Shown in pieces: positions 9,176-17,256 of a stretch of DNA of 39,328 nucleotides (positions are counted from its first letter, which is position 1; every line of letters starts with the position of its first letter). Position numbers and translations under genes: made by a program. Location: the NCBI GenBank assembly GCA_948957135.1, contig CARDBT010000037.1:1-39328 (forward strand), written 5' to 3'. The notes under the pieces are model-generated. The model searched no databases. It was not told the DNA's origin and worked only from the letters and a program-made list of their open reading frames with translations. This DNA is from COE1 sp910588595. GTDB taxonomy: Bacteria; Bacillota; Clostridia; Lachnospirales; Lachnospiraceae.

Positions 9176-9336
9176 TTGTCATTTGTAACTGGCTGGTCAC
9201 TGCAGGGCGCAATGCCGCTTTCTTCTGTGCAGGAGCCCGTATCCGCCGCCGTATTATAGACGATAACAGAACCATTCTGGATCACGATGATAATAGCAAG
9301 CATCGATAAAAGTTTCCTAAAATTGAATTTTTTCAT
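9166..9336 (-). CDS. Small exported peptide, candidate signalling peptide
   Basis: 56 aa from the ATG at 9336 (reading leftward), preceded by a good GGAGG site 12 nt upstream; a longer start at 9393 is less likely. A Lys-rich start (MKKFNFRK) and a hydrophobic core LLSMLAIIIVIQNGSVIV form a classical signal peptide. The ~28-residue polar tail contains two cysteines and several acidic residues. It converges on the HTH-TPR regulator and overlaps its last 10 nt. Regulators of this class (RRNPP, for example PlcR/PapR) often sit beside a gene for an exported pheromone precursor, so this is a plausible partner. The link is inference. Confidence 0.5.
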   Translation of the reverse strand: MKKFNFRKLLSMLAIIIVIQNGSVIVYNTAADTGSCTEESGIAPCSDQPVTNDNHS

Positions 9337-9450
9337 TTGTATTTTATCCCTCCATAGAAATTTGTAGAATATTGATATTTTTACTATATCCAAAGTTCAA
9401 TGATTATACAAGGGACAGAGTTGACCAAAACCTGTCCTTTTTGTGTGTTA

Positions 9451-9486
9451 CAGCGTGTTTAAAAAATCGTTCCCATGATCTGCATA
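9451..9486 (-). repeat. Decayed end of the ~200-bp repeat family
   Basis: The stretch beginning AGCGTGTTTAAAAAATCGTT and continuing through CCC and ATCTG matches the inverted right end of the elements at 17027, 21101 and 28546 with scattered substitutions. The rest of the element is not recognisable as a close copy, so this is an old or variant end. Confidence 0.5.
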
Positions 9487-9554
9487 ACGATGCCACAGTG
9501 ACGTTATACAGATGGCGGTAAGACGGGATATGTATTCACCATATGTACATATAG

Positions 9555-9583
9555 TTGCGCTCTGCTTGTATTGTGTGTATACT
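9555..9583 (+). promoter_or_regulatory. Putative sigma-A promoter for tmk
   Basis: TTGCGC (9555-9560) and TATACT (9578-9583) are separated by exactly 17 bp. This would give a leader of about 140 nt before tmk. Confidence 0.45.
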
Positions 9584-9729
9584 AGAATTACCGTAATAAA
9601 TCAATATTTCTTGATGAAAGGGTTGTTTTTTTAGAAGCTTGAAGAAATGATATTTTGCGATCGCATATGCTTTTTCTGCACATAGTTTCTTAGAATGAAA
9701 GAATGTGATATTAGAGAGGGGTAAGGAAT

Positions 9730-10386
9730 ATGGAAGAGAAATCGAATAAAAATATGAGGACTGAACGAGGCAATTTTATTGCATTTGAGGGGATCGACGG
9801 GAGCGGGAAAACCACGCAGGTACAGATGTTGGATGCAAGGTTAAGGCAGGAGGGGATCCATTGCTATACGACCATGGAACCAACCTATTCGCCAATAGGA
9901 TCCTTGATCCGCCAGATACTGACAGGCAGGATCAAAACGGACAACAGGGCGATAGCAGGCTTGTTTGTCGCGGATCGTCTGGATCATCTATTAAATGAAG
10001 TGGATGGAATCATGGCTAAGATCGATGGAGGGACGACAGTGATAACGGATCGATATTATTTTTCCTCCTATGCATATAATAGTGTTGACATGCCTCTGGA
10101 ATGGGTGGTCAAAGCAAATGAGCAGAGCAGTCTGCTGCTGAGACCTACAGTCACCATATTTATTGATGTTACGCCGGAGACTGCGATCGAGAGGATCGTG
10201 CAAAATCGTTTTCATCAGGAGTTGTTTGAGAAAAAGTCCCGTTTGGTGAAGGTTCGGGAAAATTATATGAAAGCATTTCAGCTGCTTGAGAAAGAAGAAA
10301 AAGTAGTGATCATTGATGGCAGCCAGTCACCGGAGAAAATCTCAGAACAGATCTGGGAAGCGGTAAGAGGATATTTTGGTTTGTAG
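9730..10386 (+). CDS. tmk: Thymidylate kinase
   Basis: 218 aa, slightly longer than the usual ~205-210 because of a 14-residue N-terminal extension. It phosphorylates dTMP to dTDP with ATP in the cytosol. The P-loop FEGIDGSGKTT lies at 19-29, the DRY motif in ITDRYYFSSYAYN at 105-117, and the family-typical VTIFIDVTPETAIERI near 137-152. The ATG is preceded by GAGAGGGGTAAGG. In many Firmicutes tmk lies near holB and recA-type genes; here it stands alone between regulators, so it could be a second copy. Confidence 0.88.
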   Translation: MEEKSNKNMRTERGNFIAFEGIDGSGKTTQVQMLDARLRQEGIHCYTTMEPTYSPIGSLIRQILTGRIKTDNRAIAGLFVADRLDHLLNEVDGIMAKIDGGTTVITDRYYFSSYAYNSVDMPLEWVVKANEQSSLLLRPTVTIFIDVTPETAIERIVQNRFHQELFEKKSRLVKVRENYMKAFQLLEKEEKVVIIDGSQSPEKISEQIWEAVRGYFGL

Positions 10387-10487
10387 CCTTTCGTTCCAAA
10401 AAACGAGTCGTTTCATACCATTTGTCTGAAAAATTAACGAATTTTGCCGATATATATACAAATATCCATATGAGGGGGTGATCGATT

Positions 10488-10844
10488 TTGGATATGGCTG
10501 TCGGTAAGACGGGTTTGTTTCTCAAGACAAAGAAACTCATGCTGGCTCAGGCTGATATCTTGTATATTGAGAGCAGGGCAAAAAAGGTGGAGATACACAC
10601 ACTTGGGGCACCCAGTTGTATAGAGATCTACGCGACGATGGAAGAGCTGATGGGGCAGCTTGGTGAAGATTTTTATCGCTCTCATCGGGCATACATTGTA
10701 AACATGGCGTATATCGCAGAGTACGGCAAAGACAGTATCACACTCACAAACGGCGATATCGTATATGTGGCAAAGAAAAAATACAGTGAGTTTGTGAGAG
10801 TGTACAGGCATTATCTGCTAAAAGGCGGAGTGTCCAGTGTGTGA
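10488..10844 (+). CDS. Stand-alone LytTR DNA-binding protein
   Basis: 118 aa made almost entirely of a LytTR DNA-binding domain (ILYIESRAKKVEIHTLG, then the typical FYRSHRAYIVNMAYI and a final YVAKKKYSEFVRVYRHYL). There is no receiver or membrane domain. The start is probably TTG at 10488, because the GAGGGGG site at 10472-10478 lies 9 nt before it; the ATG at 10494 would be 15 nt away. LytTR proteins bind direct repeats upstream of their targets, often adjacent genes. No partner kinase or membrane protein is next to it. The following gene is of unknown function, so its target is unclear. Confidence 0.8.
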   Translation: MDMAVGKTGLFLKTKKLMLAQADILYIESRAKKVEIHTLGAPSCIEIYATMEELMGQLGEDFYRSHRAYIVNMAYIAEYGKDSITLTNGDIVYVAKKKYSEFVRVYRHYLLKGGVSSV

Positions 10845-10945
10845 AGATGTCCGGACTCAAAAAGGGGACATGGGCGATCCTGACTGACAGAGGGACCGCG
10901 AAAAAATAGCTGGTTGAAAAAGGATTGAAGAGGAGGAGCGCAGCG

Positions 10946-11530
10946 ATGAGTATTAGCGGAATCGGGGCATATGGATACCCCGCTGGGGGATTTGGTATAA
11001 CGAAAAGGGGAGCAAAGAAGGCAGATCGTGCGAACACTACGGGACAGATCGATGAGACGTTGCAGCGGTCAGAAATGTCCGGCGGTGCATTTGAGCTGCA
11101 CATTTCAAATGACGAGGACGGAGAAGTGGTCGGTGCGATGTGCGGCAGGGATCACTCGGTTACTGTCTATAAACCGAAAGATTTCGATCCGGTAAACCCG
11201 GTGTACAAGGCGAAGGTGTGGGACAAGGACGGAAACGTGACGGAGCGCATGGTCGATGTGTCCGAGGTCGATCCGAGAGACAGCGATTATATTGATATGT
11301 TTGCGTACACGAGTTATCTGTCAGCGAGCGGGGACTGTCCGAGTGCAGAGGCTTCATTCTGGCAGTCGTCGGCAAATCAGCATGGTTCGACCGACAGAAG
11401 TTATGAAGACCTGTTTCGCAGGACAGACTGGGTTGGCGCCCTGGCGGATGCCATGCAGACGCAGTACCAGGCGGGAAACATCGAGGGGTATCTGGAATAT
11501 AAGCCGTTCTGGGATTTTCTGACAAAGTGA
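10946..11530 (+). CDS. Conserved protein of unknown function (Lachnospiraceae type)
   Basis: 194 aa. I chose the ATG at 10946 because AGGAGG lies nine bases before it; an earlier in-frame ATG at 10925 has no such site. It begins MSISGIGAYGYPAGGFG, and its middle reads HSVTVYKPKDFDPVNPVYKA. I associate this pattern with a recurrent, uncharacterised family in Lachnospiraceae, but can name no function. No signal peptide, membrane segment or catalytic motif is seen. It is rich in Asp and in aromatic residues. It may be co-transcribed with the LytTR gene about 100 nt upstream. Confidence 0.65.
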   Translation: MSISGIGAYGYPAGGFGITKRGAKKADRANTTGQIDETLQRSEMSGGAFELHISNDEDGEVVGAMCGRDHSVTVYKPKDFDPVNPVYKAKVWDKDGNVTERMVDVSEVDPRDSDYIDMFAYTSYLSASGDCPSAEASFWQSSANQHGSTDRSYEDLFRRTDWVGALADAMQTQYQAGNIEGYLEYKPFWDFLTK

Positions 11531-11531
11531 G

Positions 11532-11735
11532 ATGCTGACCGGCAAAACACAGCGCCCGGATGAGATCGTGGAGGATCTTGTCTGGGTGCTTTTTATGCGC
11601 AGGGGAAGATGTTACAAAGTCCAGTCCTGCCCTGCGATCCCTATCAATTATATGCTCTGTGAAATTTTTGATGGAATTCTGGATTTATATGGGTTAAGTG
11701 ATATGTCCCGATGGTATCGAGCTTTGCACAGCTGA
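11532..11735 (+). CDS. Small ORF, unknown
   Basis: 67 codons, starting one base after the previous stop and so possibly coupled to it. The translation includes PDEIVEDLVWVLFMRR and ILDLYGLSDMSRWYRAL, which looks protein-like, but no family is recognised. There is no good ribosome binding site of its own. It may be a remnant belonging to the decayed locus that follows. Confidence 0.3.
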   Translation: MLTGKTQRPDEIVEDLVWVLFMRRGRCYKVQSCPAIPINYMLCEIFDGILDLYGLSDMSRWYRALHS

Positions 11736-11780
11736 CGATGCGGCTGCTGTGCGCGATGGTGCTGACAAGGCTGATCGGGT

Positions 11781-12118
11781 ATGAGGGGATATCAGCTGAT
11801 CAAACTGACAGCAATTGCACCTATGAATATGCTGCAGGCAGAGATATACGAATGGGCGGTTACACTACTTGGGATGATTGGACTTGCCGGGATTGTTATG
11901 TTGATATCCTCAGCTGTAAAAAGTAACGTACTGGCATTGATACGTTTCATATTTTTGGGAAATATGTGTGGTCGCCAAATCTGCTGCTCATTGTTCCTGT
12001 GCTGATCGGCATTGTATGTATGTCATTTGCTGTAAAGAAATGGTCAAGGAGGGGGCGGTCTCCTGTCATGCCGGTGTTGACTTATGCGATAATAATTGCA
12101 AAAACCCGTATAAAATGA
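11781..12118 (+). pseudogene. Frameshifted membrane protein remnant
   Basis: The first frame reads AVTLLGMIGLAGIVMLIS, a membrane helix, and loses sense after VLALIRFIFLG near 11955. Another frame then reads YVWSPNLLLIVPVLIGIV, a second helix, and stops at 12116-12118. The switch falls in the run TTTTTGGG (11952-11959), a typical slippage site. The start lacks a ribosome binding site. The family is unknown. Confidence 0.45.
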
Positions 12119-12124
12119 TATGAT
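12096..12124 (+). promoter_or_regulatory. Putative promoter of the binding-protein/receptor cassette
   Basis: TTGCAA (12096-12101) and TATGAT (12119-12124) are separated by 17 bp, about 30 bp before the start codon at 12156. Confidence 0.5.
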
Positions 12125-12155
12125 ATATAAAAATTTATTTTTTATGGAGAGTGTC

Positions 12156-13397
12156 ATGAAAATAAAAAACAGCATATCGATCCCGATGCTTTTACTGACC
12201 GTATTATTGTCTGGATGCCAAAAAAACGATCCAGTCCCTTTGGAGGAAGTGCAGACGCCTGACTTTGATACGGTCAATCTGACGGTATGGGGAGCGGCGG
12301 AGGATGAGGAACTGCTTCGGCAGATCATCGACAAATTTGAGGAAGCGTACAGCGGACAGGCTGATTTTGCGATCACGTTTCAACCCCAGAGCGAGAGCAG
12401 CTGTACCAACGCACTGATGGGGGACCTGGAGAACGGCGCGGATGTCTTTGCCTTTGCGGATGACCAGCTAAACACACTGGTCGCCGCGGGCGCCCTGGAT
12501 CCTGTGGAAAACGCAGAGTCTGTGCGGCAGTCGAATCTGCCGGAGGCGGTGGCTGCCGCATCCGTCGACAATACGCTCTACGCCCTGCCGCTGACAGCAG
12601 ATAACGGGTATTTTCTCTACTATGACAAAGAGTACTTTACCCAGGAGGACATCAGATCCCTGGATCGGATGCTGGATATTGCCGCGGAGCACGGCAAGAA
12701 AGTCTCGATGGAATGGTCCTCCGGCTGGTATGTGTATTCGCTGTTTGGAAATACAGGGCTGACAGTCGGACTGAACCCTGACGGGATCACCAATTACTGC
12801 ACATGGAACAGCACAGAGGGAAAGATCAAGGGAACGGACGTGGCGCAGGCCATGCTCGACATAGCGGGGCATCCGGGCTTTGTCAGCACAGATGACGCCG
12901 GATTTCTTGCGGGCGTGCAGGACGGGACGATCATTGCGGGCGTCAACGGCGTGTGGAATGCGGTCGCCGTGGAGGAAGCCTGGGGCAGTGGTTATGGGGC
13001 ATCGAAACTGCCGACGTACACGTGCGGCGGGCAGGAGGTCCAGATGGCATCGTTCTCCGGCTATAAACTGATAGGGGTCAATTCCTACTCAGCGCACAAA
13101 ATGTGGGCGGCCAGGCTGGCGGAGTGGATCACAAACGAGGAGAATCAGAAACTGCGCTTTGCGCAGCGCGGACAGGGGCCGTCTAACATCGTTGCGGCAT
13201 CCTCCGAGGAAGTACAGAGCGCTCCGGCGATCGCCGCGCTGCTCGAACAGTCGGAATTTTCGTATATCCAGCGCGTTGGGGGGAATTACTGGGATCCGGT
13301 CGCGGCATTTACCGCGGAGATCCTGGCGGGAAACCCGTCAGGAAAGAGTCTTCAGGATCATCTGGACACGATGGTCGAGGGGATCACAGCCCCGTAG
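12156..13397 (+). CDS. Lipoprotein extracellular solute-binding protein (MalE-like)
   Basis: 413 aa from the ATG at 12156 (GGAGAG site just upstream); a longer frame from 12120 is unlikely. A lipoprotein signal ends in the lipobox LLSGC with Cys21. The mature protein has the layout of family 1 sugar-binding proteins: VNLTVWGAAEDEELLRQII at the start, ADVFAFADDQL, then YALPLTADNGYFLYYDKEYF in the hinge region, and AGVNGVWNAVAVEEAWG later. It should be anchored outside the membrane and bind an oligosaccharide or similar ligand. No ABC permease or ATPase for uptake follows; the next three genes are a chemoreceptor and a two-component system. That context suggests a sensory rather than a transport job. 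The ligand is not readable. Confidence 0.85.
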   Translation: MKIKNSISIPMLLLTVLLSGCQKNDPVPLEEVQTPDFDTVNLTVWGAAEDEELLRQIIDKFEEAYSGQADFAITFQPQSESSCTNALMGDLENGADVFAFADDQLNTLVAAGALDPVENAESVRQSNLPEAVAAASVDNTLYALPLTADNGYFLYYDKEYFTQEDIRSLDRMLDIAAEHGKKVSMEWSSGWYVYSLFGNTGLTVGLNPDGITNYCTWNSTEGKIKGTDVAQAMLDIAGHPGFVSTDDAGFLAGVQDGTIIAGVNGVWNAVAVEEAWGSGYGASKLPTYTCGGQEVQMASFSGYKLIGVNSYSAHKMWAARLAEWITNEENQKLRFAQRGQGPSNIVAASSEEVQSAPAIAALLEQSEFSYIQRVGGNYWDPVAAFTAEILAGNPSGKSLQDHLDTMVEGITAP

Positions 13398-13449
13398 CGT
13401 TGTCGGAGATTCCGAAAAGCGGACATTTAGTAAAGGAGTACCAGGAGTG

Positions 13450-15033
13450 ATGAAAAATATCAGTTTGAAACATCGTTTGATCATCCCGATCGCCCTTCTG
13501 GGGATCGTGGCTATATTGTCCAACATCCTCTCGATCATCAATATTCGCAATGTGAATATGAGTGCTGCCAATATCGCGGACAACTATATGGACGGCAAGA
13601 GCAGGCTGGCAGAAATCTGTCAGTCCTCCATGAACATACATAAGATGGCGCTGAGCCACATCGTCGCCACGGACTACGGCACGATGACGACGCTTGTCGG
13701 GCAGATCAAGGCGGAGGAGGCGCTGCTCGAGGAGATGCTTCGGGGATTTGAGCAGTATGTGACGCCGCAGGACCGCGCACAGTATGAAACGCTGTTGTCG
13801 GATTACGATTCGTTTCGGCATGCGCTCGTCTTTCTCGTCTGTGCCAGCGCAAGCCACAAGACACAGGATGCGTACTGGTTTGCAAACGGGGACGTCGCCC
13901 TGTATGCCAATGCGATGGAGGCGGATATCGATGCGTTGGACGCATCGATCAGTGAGCAGACAGCGGCGGCAAGGGATCATCTGGCCGCAACATACATGAT
14001 CTCGCTCGCGGTCGGCGCTGCCGCTGCGCTGATATGCGTTCTGCTCGTGTTTGCGGATCTGAAACTGATCACCAGCTACGTGGTGGTTCCGATCAAAAGC
14101 ATTTTGAAGACCATCAAGGAAAGTTCCGGCCGCATCAACCTGATGACGGGCGAAGTCCTGAAAAGGACGCGCGCCTCAAAGGTGAGCGCCTCGGATCTGT
14201 CCGCGCTGGCGCAGCAGCTGTCCACGACCATACAGGAGGTGGCGAGCAATGTGTCCGACATCAATGAGAATGCGGACAGTGTCAGACAGGACGTTCAGGA
14301 TATCGCGGAGGAGTGCAGCGCCATCACGGAGTACAGCACCGATATGAACGCGCGGGCAGATGCGATGCAGCAGTCCGCACAGAACAGTGCGAGGATAACG
14401 GGGGCAAAGTCGGAGGAGATCCTGCTTTCCCTGAATGATGCGATCGCCAAGAGCAAGAGTGTGGATCAGATAGAGAAACTGACCGGCGAGATCCTCTCCA
14501 TCGCACAGCAGACGCAGCTGATCGCCCTGAATGCCGCTGTGGAAGCTGCAAGGGCGGGGAGAGCCGGAAAAGGATTTGCGGTCGTTGCCGAGGAGGTGCG
14601 CGATCTGGCAAATTCCAGCCAGGAGGCTGCCAACAGGATCCAGGAAGTCAACAGCGTGGTCACGGCTGCGGTGTACAATCTATCGGACAACGCGCAGCAT
14701 CTTGTCGAGTACATGAGCGAGTCCGTGCTCAAGGAATTTGAGACGTTCGTGCAGTCCGGCAGCCAGTATAAGGAGGATGCCGCCTACATCCGCCGTTCGA
14801 TGGCGGAATTCCATGAGCGCACGAGCCGGCTGAAACATTCCATGCACGGTATAGCAGACTCGATCGGCACGATCACGACGGCGATCAACGAGGGTGCCAG
14901 CGGCATAGCAGGCGCCGCGGGAAATACCAGAAAGCTTGCGGGCGATATGGAAGATATCACGCAGCGCATGGGGGTCAACCAGGAGATCGTGAGAGAATTG
15001 GAAAAAGAGACCGTGGTGTTTGACAATCTGTAA
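13450..15033 (+). CDS. Methyl-accepting chemotaxis-type receptor
   Basis: 527 aa from the ATG at 13450 (CAGGAG upstream); the frame extends further up but overlaps the previous gene. The first membrane helix is at about 11-30, followed by an extracytoplasmic, mainly helical 4-helix-type sensor of about 140 residues and a second helix at about 178-200. The cytoplasmic coiled coil carries the receptor signaling tip IALNAAVEAARAGRAGKGFA and FAVVAEEVRDLANSS. The tip is a good match to CheA/CheW-binding receptors. It lies 52 nt downstream of the binding protein and 53 nt upstream of the response regulator. It may read out the binding protein, as Tar does with MalE, but no complex is shown. Confidence 0.88.
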   Translation: MKNISLKHRLIIPIALLGIVAILSNILSIINIRNVNMSAANIADNYMDGKSRLAEICQSSMNIHKMALSHIVATDYGTMTTLVGQIKAEEALLEEMLRGFEQYVTPQDRAQYETLLSDYDSFRHALVFLVCASASHKTQDAYWFANGDVALYANAMEADIDALDASISEQTAAARDHLAATYMISLAVGAAAALICVLLVFADLKLITSYVVVPIKSILKTIKESSGRINLMTGEVLKRTRASKVSASDLSALAQQLSTTIQEVASNVSDINENADSVRQDVQDIAEECSAITEYSTDMNARADAMQQSAQNSARITGAKSEEILLSLNDAIAKSKSVDQIEKLTGEILSIAQQTQLIALNAAVEAARAGRAGKGFAVVAEEVRDLANSSQEAANRIQEVNSVVTAAVYNLSDNAQHLVEYMSESVLKEFETFVQSGSQYKEDAAYIRRSMAEFHERTSRLKHSMHGIADSIGTITTAINEGASGIAGAAGNTRKLAGDMEDITQRMGVNQEIVRELEKETVVFDNL

Positions 15034-15086
15034 GACACACAAAACCGCTGCGGTCGATCAGACAAAAAAGGGGAGAGGGTAGACGC

Positions 15087-15758
15087 ATGAGGCAGAAACT
15101 ACTGATCGTGGATGACGAAAAAGGGATTGTGGACATGATGGCAGGCTATTTCGCAGCACAGTATGATGTGCTGACTGCCTGCAGCGGCAGGGAGGCGCTG
15201 CAAAAAGTGACAGCCTCCCCGGATCTGATCCTGCTCGATATCAATATGCCCGGCATGGACGGGCTTGCGGTCTGCCGGGAGATCAGGGAGTATGTCACAT
15301 GTCCCATTCTCTTTTTGACGGCGCGGGTGGAATCAGCGGACAAGATCGGCGGTTTTCGGGCGGGGGCGGACGACTATATCGTAAAGCCCTTTGATTTGGA
15401 TGAACTGGGCGCGCGGGTTGCGGCGCATCTGCGGAGGGAACAGCGGCGCCAGGGCAGCATGACAGTGCGCTTTTTTGGCGAGCTGGCGATCGATTACGGC
15501 GCGCGCACGGCGGCGGTGAACGGCACTCCGGTGTCCTTTTCCAGAAGGGAGTTTGACATTGTGGAGCTGCTGTCACTGAATGCGGGACAGGTATTTGACA
15601 GGGAGCGGATCTACGAGGCAGTCTGGGGATTTGACGGAGAGGGAAACAGCGACACGATCATGGAGCATATCCGCAAGATCAGGGCAAAGCTTGCCGTGCA
15701 TACGCTCCACGGCTATATCGATACAGTCTGGGGGTGTGGTTACAGATGGAACGGTTGA
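15087..15758 (+). CDS. OmpR/PhoB-family response regulator
   Basis: 223 aa. The receiver domain has the acidic pair D9/D10, phospho-acceptor D51 in LILLDINMPGMDG, the conserved Thr in FLTARV and Lys in DDYIVKPFD. The C-terminal winged helix shows FSRREFDIVELLSLNAGQVF and ends VWGCGYRW, typical of the OmpR class. A GGGGAGAGGG site precedes the ATG. It overlaps the kinase start by 13 nt, so the two are translated together. The target is probably the cassette itself or a transport operon elsewhere. Confidence 0.92.
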   Translation: MRQKLLIVDDEKGIVDMMAGYFAAQYDVLTACSGREALQKVTASPDLILLDINMPGMDGLAVCREIREYVTCPILFLTARVESADKIGGFRAGADDYIVKPFDLDELGARVAAHLRREQRRQGSMTVRFFGELAIDYGARTAAVNGTPVSFSRREFDIVELLSLNAGQVFDRERIYEAVWGFDGEGNSDTIMEHIRKIRAKLAVHTLHGYIDTVWGCGYRWNG

Positions 15759-16867
15759 AGAATATGGGACTGAGGCGTTCCTTTTTTTTGTTGTCGGTGT
15801 TTTGCCTGGCGGCGGCGCTGCTGTTGACTTATGGAGTCTATATAACGTGTGCAAGGATCGCCGACCGCTATCCCACATATGGCGTCGTGATCAGTCCCGA
15901 TGGAGTGATCACAGACATGGAGTCACCGACACCGGAGCAGGAGCGTGCCCGCGAACTGCTGAGCAGTATTCAGATCCTCTCTGCGCTGATCATTCCCGTG
16001 AGCGGGCTGGGACTGGCTGGAATCCTGTTCTACCGCCTGAAACTGCGCACGCCGATCGCGGTATTAAACAGCGGCACGGAGCGGATCCGCAGGCATGACC
16101 TCGACTTTTCCATGCCCGAGGTCTCGTCGGATGAGCTGGGGCAGATCTGCGCGGCATTTGAGATGATGCGCGGGGAATTGCTACGCACCAATCAGGAACT
16201 GTGGCGTCAGGCGGAGGAGCGCAGGCGGCTCAATGCGGCGTTCGCCCATGACCTGCGCAATCCGGTCACTGTTCTGAAAGGGACGATAAAAATGCTGCGT
16301 CAGGGAAAAGGGGACGAGCAGGCGTTGGAGCGGCTCGAAATCTACGCGCTGCGCATCGAGCAGTACGTCGAGGCGATGAGCAGTATACAGCGCCTCGAAC
16401 AGATGCCGGTGAACCCCAGGCCTGTAACTACTGCCATGCTGCGCGATGAACTGTCGGAGACGGCGAATCTGCTCGCGCCGTCGCGCGAAGTGACGGTCAC
16501 AGTGCAGGGCGGGGCAGATCTTCAGCTCGATCATGGTATTTTTCTCACGGTGGCGGAGAATCTGATCGGAAATGCAGCGCGATTTGCACACGGGCGGCTG
16601 GAGATCTGCCTGCAGACGATCTGTACTTCTGATGAGAGCAGACTGATCCTGTCCGTCAGTGACGACGGCGCGGGCTTTCCCCCGGAGATGCTTAAGAGCG
16701 GACCGAAACCGTTTGGCAGAAAAGAGGAGGACGCGGCGCACTTTGGCATGGGGTTGTACAGCAGCCAGATGCTCTGCGTCAAACACGGCGGTGAGCTCTC
16801 GCTGAAAAACCGGGCAGACGGCGGCGCGGTGGTGACGGCGGTCTTTGGGATCGGGACATGCGAATAG
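15746..16867 (+). CDS. Membrane sensor histidine kinase
   Basis: 373 aa from the ATG at 15746; a GTG at 15734 is possible. Two membrane helices (about 11-33 and 75-96) flank a short ~40-residue external loop, too small for a full ligand-binding domain. A HAMP-like linker follows, then the phospho-acceptor H168 in FAHDLRNPVTVLKG; the usual SHELRTPL is changed to AHDLRNPV. The HATPase domain shows ENLIGNAARFAHG (N box), SDDGAGFPPEM (G1) and FGMGLYSSQML (G2). The small sensor loop suggests that signals come through a partner, perhaps the receptor or the binding protein upstream. Confidence 0.9.
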   Translation: MERLKNMGLRRSFFLLSVFCLAAALLLTYGVYITCARIADRYPTYGVVISPDGVITDMESPTPEQERARELLSSIQILSALIIPVSGLGLAGILFYRLKLRTPIAVLNSGTERIRRHDLDFSMPEVSSDELGQICAAFEMMRGELLRTNQELWRQAEERRRLNAAFAHDLRNPVTVLKGTIKMLRQGKGDEQALERLEIYALRIEQYVEAMSSIQRLEQMPVNPRPVTTAMLRDELSETANLLAPSREVTVTVQGGADLQLDHGIFLTVAENLIGNAARFAHGRLEICLQTICTSDESRLILSVSDDGAGFPPEMLKSGPKPFGRKEEDAAHFGMGLYSSQMLCVKHGGELSLKNRADGGAVVTAVFGIGTCE

Positions 16868-16907
16868 GGAGAAAGTGAAATAAAAAATAAAAAACATGAA
16901 AAAGGTG

Positions 16908-16938
16908 TTGACTCTGACACTGTGTCATAGTTTATGAT
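16908..16938 (+). promoter_or_regulatory. MerR-type promoter with 19-bp spacer and dyad operator
   Basis: -35 TTGACT (16908-16913) and -10 TATGAT (16933-16938) are separated by 19 bp, the stretched spacing that MerR-family activators untwist. The spacer holds the dyad TGACACTGTGTCA (16915-16927), extended by ACT and AGT arms. This is the expected operator of the MerR/TipAS gene at 17257, which is probably autoregulated. The promoter is separated from that gene by the inserted repeat. Confidence 0.75.
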
Positions 16939-17026
16939 GAGTTTATTCCCGGGAAGACAGCATAAGAAATCGCGAAAACTGCACTGCAGGCAGGTTATGT
17001 TCCGCGATTTCTAAGAAAATAAGCAA

Positions 17027-17224
17027 GAGCGTGTTTGAAAAATGCTTTCTGTCAGATGTGCGGCACAGTTTGTGGGAGATTAAATTATCTTACAGATGAT
17101 TTGCCAAATGAAGTAGGCGTAGAGGGCAAGGGTATAAAGAACAATGCCTTACGTCGATTGAATTTGACGCAAATATCGCGCAAAATGGGATACAGATGGC
17201 GGGAATGATTTTACAAACACGCTC
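17027..17224 (+). mobile_element. MITE-like element, copy A
   Basis: 198 bp. Left end GAGCGTGTTTGAAAAAT; the right end is its inverted complement, with one base change near the tip (TTTTACAAACACGCTC). Internally it carries an imperfect hairpin centred on AAGAACAATGCC. It is nearly identical to copies at 21101 and 28546. There is no coding capacity. It lies between the MerR operator and gene. Confidence 0.8.
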
Positions 17225-17256
17225 AGCTAGATGCCAATAGGAAAGGAAGAGCAAAC

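Larger units (their letters stand above)
9337..9729. other. Intergenic region before tmk
   Basis: It carries the upstream region of the leftward peptide gene, a decayed end of the 200-bp repeat family (9451-9486), and a plausible rightward promoter at 9555. No further gene is visible. Confidence 0.5.
16868..17256. other. Intergenic region with MerR operator, hairpin and inserted repeat
   Basis: In order it holds the MerR-type promoter (16908-16938), a hairpin with stem AGAAATCGCG (16965-16974) and CGCGATTTCT (17003-17012) around a 28-nt loop, the 198-bp repeat element (17027-17224), and the start of the MerR gene. No extra gene is seen. Confidence 0.7.

Noticed and set aside
9451..9544. A full fourth copy of the 200-bp element
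   Set aside because: Only the first ~36 bases match; the remainder does not align with copies A-C.
10856..10918. 20-codon ORF between the LytTR gene and the next gene
   Set aside because: Short, without a ribosome binding site of note and without a recognisable pattern.
13159..13449. Upstream extension of the chemoreceptor ORF
   Set aside because: It overlaps the solute-binding protein in another frame and is Arg-rich; the ATG at 13450 with its ribosome binding site gives a standard receptor start.
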